Positions 33,530 to 45,330 of a DNA stretch of 64,000 nucleotides are shown here, in pieces (positions within the stretch are counted from its first letter, which is position 1; every line of letters starts with the position of its first letter). The notes under the pieces were generated by a model. It was not told the origin of the DNA and ran no database searches. It saw only the letters and a list, made by a program, of their open reading frames with translations. This DNA comes from Hermatobates lingyangjiaoensis (lineage: Eukaryota > Arthropoda > Insecta > Hemiptera > Hermatobatidae), in NCBI GenBank assembly GCA_026182355.1, contig JAPFBL010000047.1, positions 620,001 through 684,000 on the forward strand, written 5' to 3'. Position numbers and translations under genes: made by a program.

Positions 33530-34745
33530 GTTAAATTAGGGTTACTATTTCTTGAACTAGAAATGGCAAACATATCATTAATAGATAATTTAGTGAGGGG
33601 AATTTTTATTTAATAAACAATGCCTGCAATATTTGCAAATGAAGGAGGGTTTTCTTAGTAAGGAGGACAGAAGTTTCATTCACTAGCATTTCCCTCGTCA
33701 GACGAGTACCATGTTCTTTCTCCATATGCATCTATGGTGCTCCAGAAGATAGGTAAGAAGAAGTGTAAGAAGCCTCAATAACTTCGTTGCAATCATCCCA
33801 ATATATCGTGAAGGAAGGTATTCGCAGCTCTCTTGTGTACATGAGAACGGATATATTAAGTTACTGCGCTGAAGTTCGGCGACACTTATTACTATTTCTA
33901 ATAAGCAGGCTGCTAGTCCTTTTATTTTTTCTAATATATGTTCAGTAGGAGTGTATTCTCTTCTTTCGTGGTCTTCACGTGTCTAGATATAATCTTCTTC
34001 AGACCTGTTCTTCCTGTAAGTATTGTGTGGACATATACGCTCTGTAGTTTATGGTATTTTCTCACCAGTCCCAAGGTCACCATGGTCTGTCTTAGCGTAC
34101 CATAAGACTTTAACTGTCTAAATCTCTTAAGACAGTTAACTGTCTGGAAATCTCTTCGGTGACAACCTTATTAGTGCAGCCATCGTTAATAATAACTTGA
34201 GTTCATGTCTCAATTTCTACATGGAAGCTGTTCCAGTCACTGCAATGGCTCAAGGCTCGTCTGACGTAAGCACCAATAGTGAGTGGCGCGCTTGTACCTG
34301 GTTGTCACTTTGGCCTCTGAAACAACGGCCCATGTTAGTGGGCCTCCTGTAGACAGACGTACTTCAGGAAGTTGTGGTTTTTAACAAGAATATCTAGGAA
34401 ATGTAAATTTCCGTTACTGCTGTTTTCAATTTTTAGACTAAGTCCTGATGCGTCTGGGAGATGTTGACGAAGTTAGCGAATTTCCTCATTTCCTCTAGCA
34501 TAAATGTCTAGCATAGATGTGAGGCTTTAAAGAGTTAGAAAAGACATCTCACTCAATTTTACCCATATAGAAATTAGCTAACAGTACTCCCAAAGGCGAT
34601 CCCATGACAACCCCATCGACCTGCCTGAACATACGTCCAACAGGAGATAGAAAAGGGCATTCCTTAGTGTACAGTTCAAGCAATGTTTGAAGGGCTGATT
34701 TAGGGATATCAGGACATTTAGGGATAACACACGCACAGATACACT
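33530..34745 (-). pseudogene. Penelope-like element E relic: RT motif B to endonuclease
   Basis: Read on the minus strand with frameshifts: IPKSALQTLLELYTKECPF, then FRQVDGVVMGSPLGVLLANF (RT motif B, 34541-34637). Next is a NGNLHFLDILVK segment (the FLDv motif, near 34395). About 33850-33690 is an endonuclease core reading FSCTQESCEYLPSRYIG, followed by a REMLVNETSV segment and LLHLQILQALFI near 33600. The domain order matches PLE D, but the sequence is much more diverged and full of stops. The YxDD motif is not clearly readable. Confidence 0.75.
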
Positions 34746-37700
34746 TACATACAAAAGATATTATCAGATGACCTTGAAGTATACCGTCCTAAGATAGAAG
34801 ACTGCAAAGAGGCAAGACTTAAGTATTTCAGAATAGTTATTGCTTAAAATATCAGATTGGGTAATCAACAGTTTTTAGATACTAGCAATGAGGAAACATA
34901 AGAGGCGGGAGAAGAATTAATTTAATGTAAAATAGCATTGAAATATTGCCTAAGTTCATAAAATCATTTCAAAATGGCTGGTTGCAAAATAAAATTCCCT
35001 GATTTCTATCCAGTATTATAGAGCAAGATACAGGCACATTGTACTACTTTTTTCACATCACATTTCGTAAAACTTGGCTTCATTACAGGTGCTTCTTTTC
35101 AAGCTAATGAACACTCTAAAAATTACCGAACTTGAGTAATTTTAACCACGTACTTTGTACTTCGAAGAGGTGAGTTCTATTGTACTTTTGATAGATCTGA
35201 GTTCTATCCAATTAGAAGAAATTGTGTTACCTAACGTTAAACGGTTTATTAAATTAATTAGTATATTTTAGTATATATATTATTTGTTTAAAATATTTAA
35301 TTTAATTTCTAAAATAGTTTATTAAATTAATTATTCTTTTTAAAATATTGATTTTGCAACCAATGTTGTTGCACAAACTTGAAATAAAAAGAAAATCCGC
35401 ATTCATGTATATATGGTTGATGAGGTACCGAGAATCCATCTGGTAACGAGGGATGCGAGCCTGAAACGCTCCGGAAATCTGGTTCAGATGCAATCAAATG
35501 GGACATGCTGGGTTTATTTTTTTAATATTGTTACAAATTAAAAAAAATATTAGTTTTATTTTGAGAGTAGGACATCCATAACAGATCTATGGTAGTTTCA
35601 TTGTAAATTATAAACAAATATTGTAAATAAATATGTTATTTCATTTTACCATTTCATTTCAAATGGTGTGAATAAGCGAGTAGTTAATTGTCTTTAAATA
35701 TCTTCAAATCTGTTTATATTCAATTCATAATTATTTTTTATTCCAATTTAGAAAAGAAATTTTTTTCTGATGTCTTACTTATAATTAATCTGTATAATTT
35801 GAATAAAATTATGTTTAACTAATAAATTATGTTCCTAACTAAAGTAACCAACATATTATTGGAAAAATTAATTAATTAATTTACTTTTTTTAGAACATGA
35901 AATTTTCTTCCGGTCTTCATTTACGAATTATTAAAATTATGTTTAACAAATCCAACAAGCTACTGCTTTGAGACATGGTTAACCTTTACAGTAGTCCCTT
36001 TGCTACAACCCCAACATTATTAAATTTATACCAAATAGTAGTATAGTATATTCTTTACTCTTATTATGCTAATTCAATGTTGAGGAGTAAATCATTCAGA
36101 TTGTTGGAGGCACTCAGTGTAAACAATACACAGCCGTTGTAAGTAGAGTCATGAAATGGATGATTAAGAGAGAATGTGGTAAAAAGAATGAAACATAATA
36201 CGAAGTGAGAGAAATATGATAAATAAATGAATAAATAATGTTGAGCAAAAATAAATAAAAGCAAAAATGAAGAAAAAATATATTTTGTGATCAAACTATT
36301 TAAGTACGGAGCAGTACTTATTGAATGTAAAGGGAACCCTTAATGTTGTGAGAGTATCATAACTAAAAATCAGTGTTACATTTTACACCATGAAGAGTGA
36401 AATTACAAGGAACACATTGTGACTTCTTATAGGCATTGCCTTGTCAAATACATGAGCTAGTTTAATTGTTACAGGTAGTTAGTTCACTCATAACATCTCA
36501 AAGTTAAAAATGAATATAAAGTTTCCTCCATGTAATGATATCAGAGGCAATTTGATAATGACCAAGAAACTCAAATTATTAATAGTTCTATTGCTTTATT
36601 TAATATACTATTAACTCAAAATTAAACTTTATTTTTTACCTAAGTAACAAATTTTTACATTTGTAGTTCTATCGAGAAACATAATTAAACACAAAATCTC
36701 AATAAAGACTTTTCTTAAATGTTTTCGGAAGGTCGCTTAAATTAGGTAAAACAGATTGGACCAAAGGTGAAACAGGCTGACAAACTGAATGTTTCAAATT
36801 TTTCAAATCTTACAAAATTGTTTAATCATTTATAATAAACTGCAAGTTTTTATTGATAATTTGAATTTACAAATAAGATATTCTTTAAAAATTTATGAAC
36901 TGTACATGCTTCTGTTTCCTTCTGTAAGTCGTTTAAATATAGGTATCATTATTAATAAACCTAATTTAATTTCAAATAGTATAATTATATTCAAAAGTAT
37001 ATAAATTTAATGTACAAGTAAATTATATTAAATTAAATAACAAATACATAAAAAAGTTGACTTTGTTTAGTGATTCGTTGCAATAATTATAAGCATGTAT
37101 CCAGTCGATGTAGTTATAGTGACACAATTTAGAAATAATTACTGAATAGTTCTTCAATCCGTCGAGAAGGTTGATGATTAGTTTCAACAGATTTGTGGTC
37201 CTTTAATTTTTCCAATAATATGTTGGTCACTTTAGTCAGCAACTGAAACGTTTCTTTATTATTTTTTTTTTGCTCTTTTCAAAAGTTTCCTCTTTCTCGT
37301 TATAGAGATTTTGTACTTAATTTAACTTTTTCCAGAACATGAAATTTTCTTCCGGTCTTCATTTGCAAAGTTATAGAAAAAAAATCATGTGTCATGTTTT
37401 CGAAAACTGGCCCTTCCATTATATCTTCATAGGGTATAAAGATATTCCATCAACTAAAGTATTCTTGCACCATCTCTCATTGTGCACACCGTTTTATATA
37501 TTTTCTTTTAGTTAAGAATAAGGCATTTCTCAATATGAAGTCAATCAGATTCCTAACAGAATCTTTCTTGTTGTTTGCCATGCTGTTTCACAGGAACATA
37601 ACGTACATTCAGCAGTATCTTGATTAGCTGCAATTTCTTGAAATGATATCATTGGGATTTAAATATAACATCATATAAATAAAAAAAAAATTTTTTTTAA

Positions 37701-38095
37701 GTGAATAGTTCTTTCAATAAAGCAATAATGCTAGTAACTATTTTGAATGTCTTTGATTCAGTAATCAATTACCTTAGAGACTACTGGTCATTGATTGTAG
37801 GAAGTTTGTGTTTCTGTTTGATTTTGATTGTTATAGGCACATTGAATGTTCATATGCAACAAATTTGTTTTCTTTAAACATTTTTACAAAGGTATAACTT
37901 GTGGAGAATTCCCAAAAGAAGATTATAAATGTTTATTCTGAGTTATAATTGACATTATTACAGCCATAACTAGTTTATAATTCGTTGAGTATTTATTAAA
38001 GTAATTTCTGCTTGATTGTTTAAAACTGAAAGGCTTATGAATCTCCTGATTTATGTTTTTGATTTTAAAAACAATAATTAAGTCATCCGACAGCT
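34746..38095. other. No gene recognised
   Basis: AT-rich sequence with only short unremarkable open frames. A phrase with ATGAAATTTTCTTCCGGTC occurs twice (about 35898 and 37339), suggesting fragments of one repeat. Confidence 0.5.
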
Positions 38096-38296
38096 TTTTT
38101 TAGACTACTTTCCTCATTAAGTTGGCGGAGATGTTGGACTTCCCAGAGTAAGTGGGTGTGTCTGGTATTTTCCCTTAAGGATAAGAGTCCGTCCTGCGGA
38201 TTCCCGTTGTTTGGGACTTGATAATATAGTTCAATGATTTGATTGGACCAGAGTGCAATGCAAGAGGTGAAGACGGCTGGCGGGGGTGGTGGTGGG

Positions 38297-38334
38297 TATA
38301 TAAGTCTGGACGGTGTGGGGGCGGCTCAGTCGAC
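38297..38334 (+). promoter_or_regulatory. Core promoter: TATA box plus TCAGT initiator
   Basis: TATATAAG at 38297-38304 is followed by TCAGT at 38326-38330. The presumed +1 A (38328) is 31 bases after the first T of the TATA box, which is the canonical arthropod spacing. The region from about 38100 is conspicuously GC-richer than its surroundings. It gives a leader of only 7 nt before the ATG at 38335. Confidence 0.75.
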
Positions 38335-38484
38335 ATGAAGTACAGCTGTGTTCTGATCCTGCTCCAAATAGCCTTGGCTGTCGCTGGACCCCGTCGACTG
38401 CGTCAGTATCCCTACCTCAACACACACAACTCCGACACAAACCCAACAACTTGTCCTTCCTGTAATATTGACCCCATTTACTAA
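38335..38484 (+). CDS. Putative short secreted peptide, 49 aa
   Basis: Starting at the ATG 7 nt after the predicted transcription start, the frame encodes a signal peptide. It begins MKYSC, has a hydrophobic VLILLQIALAVA core, and cleavage is likely after AVAG. A mature part of about 31 residues follows, beginning PRRLRQYPY. It is rich in N, T and P and ends with a CPSC motif and a tyrosine before TAA. In-frame codons upstream reach back to 38239 but lie before the predicted start site, so I chose 38335. I do not recognise the family. Alternatively this is the first coding exon of a longer secreted protein: a GT at 38462-38463 could act as a donor within the CPSC codons. AATAAA signals occur at 38798 and 38802. 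Secretion is inferred from the sequence; function is unknown. Confidence 0.65.
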   Translation: MKYSCVLILLQIALAVAGPRRLRQYPYLNTHNSDTNPTTCPSCNIDPIY

Positions 38485-38797
38485 GTTCCTTGTTATTCAA
38501 GTATTATACGTCATTTATACCATGATCATATATTATCACAACAACATTTATTATTGATTAATATTGTTTTATACTTATTTTTGTACAACGTTATCAATTG
38601 AAGATTGTAATAATTTTTTTAAGTTATTACAATTTATCCAAAATTTTATGCTCAAATAATGATTCAATTTTTATTTAAAAATTCAAACCGAATAATTGAA
38701 TTTTTTTTGGGGTTAAAATTGGCAATGGAAATGACTGAATGGTTTTGATAATTTAAATATTGTGATTCTGAAACCGAATTTAAAAAATGATACATTA

Positions 38798-38807
38798 AAT
38801 AAATAAA
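38798..38807 (+). terminator. Candidate polyadenylation signals
   Basis: Two overlapping AATAAA hexamers, about 315 nt after the stop of the short secreted peptide. In DNA this AT-rich such hexamers are common, so the link is tentative. Confidence 0.3.
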
Positions 38808-40846
38808 ATTTTACTAAAAATAAAAAATATGTTTGAAAAAGTTGTCCAAAGATATAAACGAACCAGAAAAACAAAGGAACAGTCAAATATTACAAGAAGA
38901 GTAACAAGTAATTTAACCTGTATGTAGCTAAATAGTATAAACTATATTTACATAGAAGAGTGGAACAAGATGATTGCTTTATTATTAATGAGATCATTGC
39001 TTCAATGAAATCATATAAAAGCGAATAAGGAAGCACTTTGTAGAGACATTACTAAACCGTAAAAGATACAATACATTCCATTTGTCAAAATAATCTAACA
39101 AAAGCCAATTTACTGAAATTTGATCGTTTACCTTGTTAATAGTTAGGTACTCGCTGAATCTTCGTGTTAATACACTTTCAGGGTCTTGGACACCGTTAAA
39201 CATCATCTGTTTAGTTTATGTTCGGCTTCATCAATGTTTTCGTTTCATCAATTACCTTAAAAAAGGTTCAGTCAAATTACATTATTGAAAATATTGAAAT
39301 TATATTTATATAATTTCAATGAATATATCTAATTAATTATTATGAAATAATTATGAAGCAAATGTAGAAATCATAACTTACTATTTAGAAAATTATAGAA
39401 AAGGTCATTCAATTTTCATTTTGATTGATTTAATTGTTCTAAAATGATTCACTATTTGCTTAAAGCGACGTTGAAAGTATGTAACTGTATTAACAGTCCT
39501 AGCTCATAGCGTTATCAAAGTCAGCCCTCTAATCCCACCTGACTAACATCTGACCTTCACGTCGTAGACTAGCGTCTTTGTTATAGTTTGTACACTGATT
39601 CACACAGTGAAGAGTGAAAATAATTAAACTTCACAAAATTGAAAATTTTTTATTTTAATATGAATGAAGAGTAGAGACATTCGATTTGTGCCTATAACAA
39701 AAGTAGTGTAACTACTCAAAAGATTTCAGCCTTCTTTTAGAATTTAATATTTGGTTTAAAAATAATTATCACTTCGCCTCTTTATTATAATAGCCTTATG
39801 TATATGCATTAATACAAAAATGAAGTGTCTCTCTGTGTGTATCTGTTCGTACTATTATAAGATTAATGAGAATATCAACTGTAGACATATTCAGACTTTT
39901 GCCATAAAAGAGAAAGCTAGTTTGGTGCAAATATCTAAAGATATTTACCTATGATTGAATCTGAAACCTTGTAAATACAATACTGGTCACATCATTTAAC
40001 AGATCATCATGAAATTCGGTACAAAACTAGTTCTTTATATGGGTATGAGATATAACGATTTTTTTTTAGTTAATTATATCATATAATAGTTGCATTTTAG
40101 TTTTTTTTATATCCAACAATTTCATTTCTCACTTGAATACAAATACGGAATATTATAACTGTACGTATCATCTGCTTATACTTAGAATAATATGGAGAAA
40201 AACTACAGAAGTTTCTGATCATTGTAAGATTGGTTATATACCTTTAACAGCGCAAAACTTTACCACAATCTAAGTAACCTATTCATGAAATTGGTCAACA
40301 TTACTTTGATTTTTGTTTATAATTAGAATACAATCAGAGATTATATTACATTTATATATTAAGTTGTATAAAACGATAAATTGTTAAAGAGAATACTATG
40401 CGGTAGTGTAATTTATTTTAACGTAACTGACGTTAGATGTTCATCGAACAGTGACTTATTTGTCAGAATTATAAAACTGTAGGTTAAAAATATTTAAATA
40501 TGATAGTATGTTCTACAATCATACAAATGATTCTTGAACTAATACATTTAAGGGTGGTTTCTCTCATCGTGATATAGATTGTTTTTGTTTTTTTTTGTTG
40601 GGCTTTTTTTGAGTCAAAGAAAGAAATATATTTTTTAAATCTCTACGGAATTGCCTTATTAAAAGTCTATTGAACCAATTTTGAATGATTCCTGTGACTG
40701 GGTGGGTGTCAAGCGATAATACACTATGTGCATGTTAAACCATTTAACTAATCATGATCATATTTGGTATATATATATAGAAAATTGTCACAATAACACG
40801 TGATATAAATATTCAGGTAACTCACCACAAATTAAAGAAGATAGTC
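38808..40846. other. No gene recognised; Helitron-like phrases
   Basis: AT-rich. The stretch 39790-40100 holds phrases such as AATGAAGTGTCTCTCTGTGT and CATGAAATTCGGTACAAAAC that resemble internal parts of insect Helitron-type repeats. I see no matching termini, so this is only suggestive. Confidence 0.4.
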
Positions 40847-40882
40847 GCTCTAAGGCCTTTCGTTTTCACGTCGTCAGAGAGC
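40847..40882 (-). ncRNA. Hammerhead ribozyme (AGGCCU type)
   Basis: The minus strand has CUGACGA (40871-40877). Helix II is only GU/AC (CGU/ACG if G12 is counted) with a GAAA loop, followed by GAAA (40858-40861), self-complementary AGGCCU, and U. Helix I is a perfect 5-bp GCUCU/AGAGC. The short helix II may limit activity. Confidence 0.7.
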
Positions 40883-40956
40883 AAGTGAATACAAGTTGTA
40901 AGCAGGTTATGAAATCTTTTCAAAATTCATAACCTGCTTACAACTTGTATTCACTT

Positions 40957-40992
40957 GCTCTCTGACGACGTGAAAACGAAAGGCCTTAAACT
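40957..40992 (+). ncRNA. Hammerhead-like motif, helix I disrupted
   Basis: Plus-strand partner of 40847-40882 with the same core (CUGACGA at 40962-40968, GAAA at 40978-40981, AGGCCU). The sequence after the cleavage site is AAACU instead of AGAGC, so helix I no longer pairs. The arms stop matching just where helix I begins. Confidence 0.55.
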
Positions 40993-41745
40993 ATCTCTTA
41001 ATTTGATTACTGAATATATATTATATATATATATATAATTCTTGCTTTGGTAAACAATGTTATTGCTTTGAGTAATACTGAAACATCACAAAGGTTCTTC
41101 ATCATACTTTATGCCAAAAAGGGTACTAATTTTAACCATATATTTTGGTTAATTATATATTAATCTCAATATAATTTTATACTATTTAGATTATTAAATA
41201 CTATTAGATTAGATTATTATACAGTATTAATTTATTCTAAAAACTTTAAAGTTCTTGGTATGGCTAAAGAACTCCACCTTAAAAACTATCAATCTCCTCT
41301 GCTCTATTCCATGGTATGGCCAAAAGGCTCAGGTACATGGTAACAAATCAAAACAGGTTTAATTCAAATGGGATCTTGTTTGGTTTTCCGAAAGTCGATA
41401 TGATGGAGCATCAGAAGGAGATGTGACCCTGAGTTGAAATATAATCTTAAATAATTTTAGCTGTTTGAGTCAGATGATTGATTCAACCAATCTTAAGGAA
41501 TATAATAACTATTTCCTGTTGATATTTAATTCATCCATATATATTTCAAAATTGAGGTTATGTTTCAATTAATCAAATATATTTCACTACTTGTTTATTT
41601 TTTGAAATTCATTAAAATATCCTTTTTCTGTTAGGATATAGGTACTTCACTAATACTGTAAACCTGCCGGAGCAGACTTTTATACTATTAGGTGAAAGAA
41701 GTGTATTTCAGTAGAAAAAACTTAAAAAATTGGAATACATTTTAT

Positions 41746-41782
<37 letters not shown>

Positions 41783-41786
<4 letters not shown>

Positions 41787-41898
41787 AGATTAAATTTTCT
41801 GCCCACTTTTGTCTTAATTAGTTTTCTGGATTTCTTTCCAAATCTCGTAGTCTTACTTTCATTTCATTAGAAAAGTGGGCAGAAAATTTAATCTCACA
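41783..41898. mobile_element. Foldback in (TA)n without hammerhead
   Basis: Perfect 28-bp arms (41783-41810 and 41871-41898) around a 60-nt centre, inserted directly after a (TA)n tract. No CUGANGA...GAAA motif is visible. The downstream phrase AATGAAGGTCTGTTCCCC resembles the end of PLE D (GGAAGCAGCCCTTCATTTAAA) in reverse orientation. Confidence 0.7.
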
Positions 41899-42092
41899 TG
41901 TATAAATGAAGGTCTGTTCCCCAAATATATATATGTTATATTAAAACCTATGCCTATTTCTATTTTAACACATTTTCGAATTAATTTTTCATATTTCCTT
42001 ACCTCTGGCTTTCATAAGTTTGGGACAAGATAAATCAGTTCTCCAAAATTTTTATTTCTTTTATATATATAATTTTTATATATACATATATA

Positions 42093-42132
<40 letters not shown>

Positions 42133-42166
42133 ATGATCAAACCACAATAAGAAAATGGGAAAACAA

Positions 42167-42209
42167 GACTAAGATCTTTCAACCGTAACAAGCGGTCTTC
42201 ATCAGAGTC
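42167..42209 (-). ncRNA. Hammerhead ribozyme (AGAUCU type)
   Basis: The minus strand has CUGAUGA (42199-42205). Helix II GACCG/CGGUU with a 7-nt loop, GAAA (42177-42180), self-complementary AGAUCU, U, and helix I GACU/AGUC. All invariant core bases are present. Confidence 0.85.
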
Positions 42210-42230
42210 AAAAACACAACTGGTGTTTTT

Positions 42231-42273
42231 GACTCTGACGAAGACCGCTTGTTACGGTTGAAAGATCTTAGTC
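42231..42273 (+). ncRNA. Hammerhead ribozyme (AGAUCU type)
   Basis: CUGACGA (42235-42241). Helix II GACCG/CGGUU, GAAA (42260-42263), AGAUCU (42263-42268), U42269, helix I GACU/AGUC. It differs from its opposite-strand partner only at the variable position 7 of the CUGANGA box, which hammerheads tolerate. Confidence 0.85.
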
Positions 42274-42353
42274 TTGTTTTCCCATTTTCTTATTGTGGTT
42301 TGATCATTGATTGTTATTTCACGTGTTTATGTGAAATCTTTATATATATATAT

Positions 42354-44269
42354 AAAGTTTATTTTGTTTAGCTAATAAAAAAGGTTTAGACTAACTAGCC
42401 TTGAAGGTTGGCGAGGTCAGTACCCTGAACGTTTCGTCATGCCAGTGCAAGTTTCGACACTAAAGAATACACATCTGTCTTGAGTTAACCATGATTATAA
42501 CTGCTTTATATTCCCATCAGGCTAGAGTTTGTGAAACCAAGTTTAAATTGCAAACATCATTGAGGACATATTTCTTGACTTAACACTGGTATTCTGTCAT
42601 ACAATACTAAGGAATCAGAGCCCCTCAATGAACTTGAGCGGTTAACCATTGCAGGCTTGTCAAGACTTTGTAAATAAAGCCTTCGCTGCAAAATTGGTTT
42701 ACCAAAGGGTTGGACAGTAAGATTGTAATTTATAAATTAATAATGTATTTAATTAATAAATCAATGTAATTAATGTATTAATTAGTTATACATAATGATC
42801 ATGTTAGAAAAAATACCGAATGATCATTGTGTCATTACTGAAAATAGAAGTTAGACAATCTCTTTTAACTTAATAATATTTAAAGAAAAATCCTTTAATT
42901 CAAATTGAACCTTTCAAAGTAGGTTTGAACGTATTTAGACATAAATAAAATTATCAAGTATCTGTTTGTGTGTGTGCGCGAGTGTGTGTGTGTGTATGTC
43001 TGAGAACACTACTGAAATGAACAATTAACATTCGATTTGTATGGAAGGGTCTTGTTTTCTTAAAGCATTTCCCTGATCAAGACTCGGGTGTGAACAAATT
43101 TTGAAATAATAGTTTATACAATTTTTTATACAAGAATAAATAATTTTTTTACAATGTATAAAAAACAACGCTTTTGACACTTTTCGAATTACTTTATACG
43201 CCTGGATTACATAATTTCTGTGAGTAGGCTTTAGTAACCAACATGCTTTCCTTATTAGGTGTTAAAAAGCAGTATTCGTAAGATGCTTTGGATTTTGACT
43301 GTCTAAATCGGTACTAAACAATATAAAACTTTATAAACAATAAAATAAATGAAGAATTGATAGCAAAATTTTCAGTTTAAAACATTTTAACAACAAATGA
43401 CTTTAGAGAAAATTTGAAAACACAAACTCGTTTAAAAGTTTTAATCCCTAAAAGCAAAGCTTGTGTATAACATGTTTTCAACAAAACAGAAAGGTAAATT
43501 AAATGAAATTGTATTGTTATTAGTTTTCATCTGGGTGAATCTGGGGGCAGTTTGCTAGTCTATCCGTGTATCCGTACGGGGCAGTGTCCGTATATCCGTA
43601 GAAAATTGCTAAATACTATCAAATAATGCAGTGGGATCTAATGTTTTTAAGCATTTTTTTTATTAAGTTTTTGTTTAAACAAAGTTTAAGAAATTAGTTC
43701 ACATGTAATTGAAGTATTTGGAGCTTACTTGATCACTTTAACAGACCTTAATTCTTGTGTGACAACTATTTATAAACATAATCGTTATCAGTGAAAACAT
43801 TTTGAAAACCTCTATGCCCATGATGATTTAAGTTGTATCTTTGTTAAAATTCAAAGATGTTTTAAGTGATAACTGATTTAAACAATTGATTATGAAATAT
43901 TAAAATTAAAATATTTTATAAACAAATTGTTTTAGAGAAAATTTTATAACATACAGTTATTAAAAATTTGGTTCTCTTCCATTATTATCCAAAAGTGTTT
44001 CCTCTTTAATCAATCCAAGCCATCAAAATCCTAAAATATTTTAAAAGTAAAAATCGTGTTTGCCATTCGTTTTATTTTGATATTGACCTGTCACGGATGC
44101 TGCTATTTTTAAAGAGTAGCTTTAAATTAATTATGTTTGGTTTAGAATTAATAACGTCTCATTCGTTTACACTTCGTTCCATTGATAAGATCAAGAACTA
44201 AGTTAGTTAATGATAGTTCTTAACAATTTTTATTTTATAATTTCATACTATATAGCCATAGAGCTTTTC
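42354..44269. other. No gene recognised
   Basis: AT-rich. Near 42420-42470 a decayed PLE-end motif (CGAAACGTTCAGGG on the minus strand) is visible but lacks a readable CUGANGA box. A short GT-rich tract lies at about 42966-42999. Confidence 0.45.
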
Positions 44270-44436
44270 ATGTTATTTCTGCGACAGGGGATCTGTCGCA
44301 GAATCTGCACACTGTAGCAATCATAATCATAGGGACAGATCCCCCCTGATGACAATACCGTGACCCTTAGCGCGTCTGAAGAGACACATCTGGTTACTCG
44401 GGGCGCTCATGCACCTGGACTAAACCTTAAAAGATA
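44270..44436 (+). pseudogene. PLE F endonuclease C-terminal scrap
   Basis: The plus-strand translation near 44345-44432 gives DDNTVTLSASEETHL...APGLNLK. It parallels PLE A (NNKVTLRASEEAYI...SPGLNLN). Only this tail of the endonuclease is left. It runs into the start of the family R repeat at 44437. Confidence 0.65.
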
Positions 44437-45330
44437 ATTATTTTTTTTTACTTTACTATAAGTAAAGTATAGTGATCGTGAAAAAATTCGATCTCGAGAT
44501 TTTGACGGAATTACATGTTTTGAGGTACCAGAAGTCGTTTTATGACGTTTTGACGATGATGTCTGTGTGTGTGTGGGTGGGTGGGTGCGTGGGTGGGTGC
44601 GTGTGTTAGCATTGCTTGTTACCACGCTACGGTCCAGAATCTTTGATGGATCAAGTTGATATTTTACACAACAATGGGCCTCAAAAGGAGGAAGATCCCT
44701 ATTGTTTGGGAAGAATTATGCATGATGGGAAAGTCACTTTTTTTGCCAAAAACCGTTTTTTTAAAACATTTATTTCTCCTAAACTGATAACCCTAGAGTT
44801 TTGAAATTTTGACATTATCTTTGAGGTTTCAATTGCAACAAACGAAAAATATATTCAGAATTTTAAAACAACGGGAAATACTTTTTTTTCAATAAAATGT
44901 AAAAATTTTGACTTATAATTCAATCTCAAACCTTGTGAGAGCGATACAAGCCATACTGTTTGATGGATCAAAATGAAACTATGCCTAAAAATAAAACATT
45001 ATGTGGAGAATGAGTTGAGATATTTTTTTTTAAAATTACATTCGCTAATGGGGCGTTACAGTACGATTTCTGTTTTCAGAAAATGTTTTTTGACGCTAAA
45101 CGGCTCATTAAAAAATAATGAAAATTTTCCAAAAATGGAACAAAAAGTTAGCAATTAATAAAAAAAAATCATGAAGTTTCAATTACGGGAAAGAGCAATA
45201 ACGATATAAAAACTCTTTGTTTATCCTAGACTAAGAGATCACCTGCTATACTTGTCGAATTTGTTGTATTTTTTTACATTGTTTACATTGACTTAGAAAT
45301 TTTTTGAGCGAATCCACTGAGATAAAATTG
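44437..45330 (+). repeat. Interspersed repeat family R, copy 3 (fullest)
   Basis: Starts with the palindrome TTTACTATAAGTAAAGTA and continues with TCGATCTCGAGATTTTGACGG, a GTGGGTGGG-rich patch (about 44568-44604) and TTTGATGGATCAAGTTGATAT. It ends near GTTTACATTGACTTAGAAAT and TGAGATAAAATTGAT. Length is about 0.9 kb. Open frames inside (44616-44804, 44973-45158) are not shared by the other copies, so I do not call them coding. Confidence 0.75.

Larger units (their letters stand above)
40847..40992. mobile_element. Hammerhead foldback (AGGCCU type), 63-bp perfect arms
   Basis: Arms 40851-40913 and 40926-40988 are exact reverse complements around a 12-nt loop, with TA-rich tracts on both sides (about 40771-40781 and 41016-41037). 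Each arm holds a hammerhead core facing outward. See the individual motifs. Confidence 0.85.
42131..42309. mobile_element. Hammerhead foldback (AGAUCU type), 87-bp arms
   Basis: Arms 42131-42217 and 42223-42309 match with a single difference, around a 5-nt loop. (TA)n tracts lie on the left (about 42091-42130) and, after a tail of about 35 nt, on the right (42342-42353). Both strands carry a complete hammerhead. The same element is present in decayed form at 24553-24744 and as a single arm at 33307. Confidence 0.9.

Noticed and set aside
33690..33720. CUGACGAGGGAAAUG on the minus strand as a hammerhead
   Set aside because: There is no room for helix II between the two boxes, and the bases code for the REMLVNE segment of the PLE E endonuclease.
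38239..38334. N-terminal extension of the secreted peptide starting at 38239
   Set aside because: It lies upstream of the predicted transcription start and would bury the signal peptide.
42420..42470. CGAAACGTT motif as another hammerhead
   Set aside because: The GAAA-ACGU part is present, but no CUGANGA box or helix II can be read upstream.
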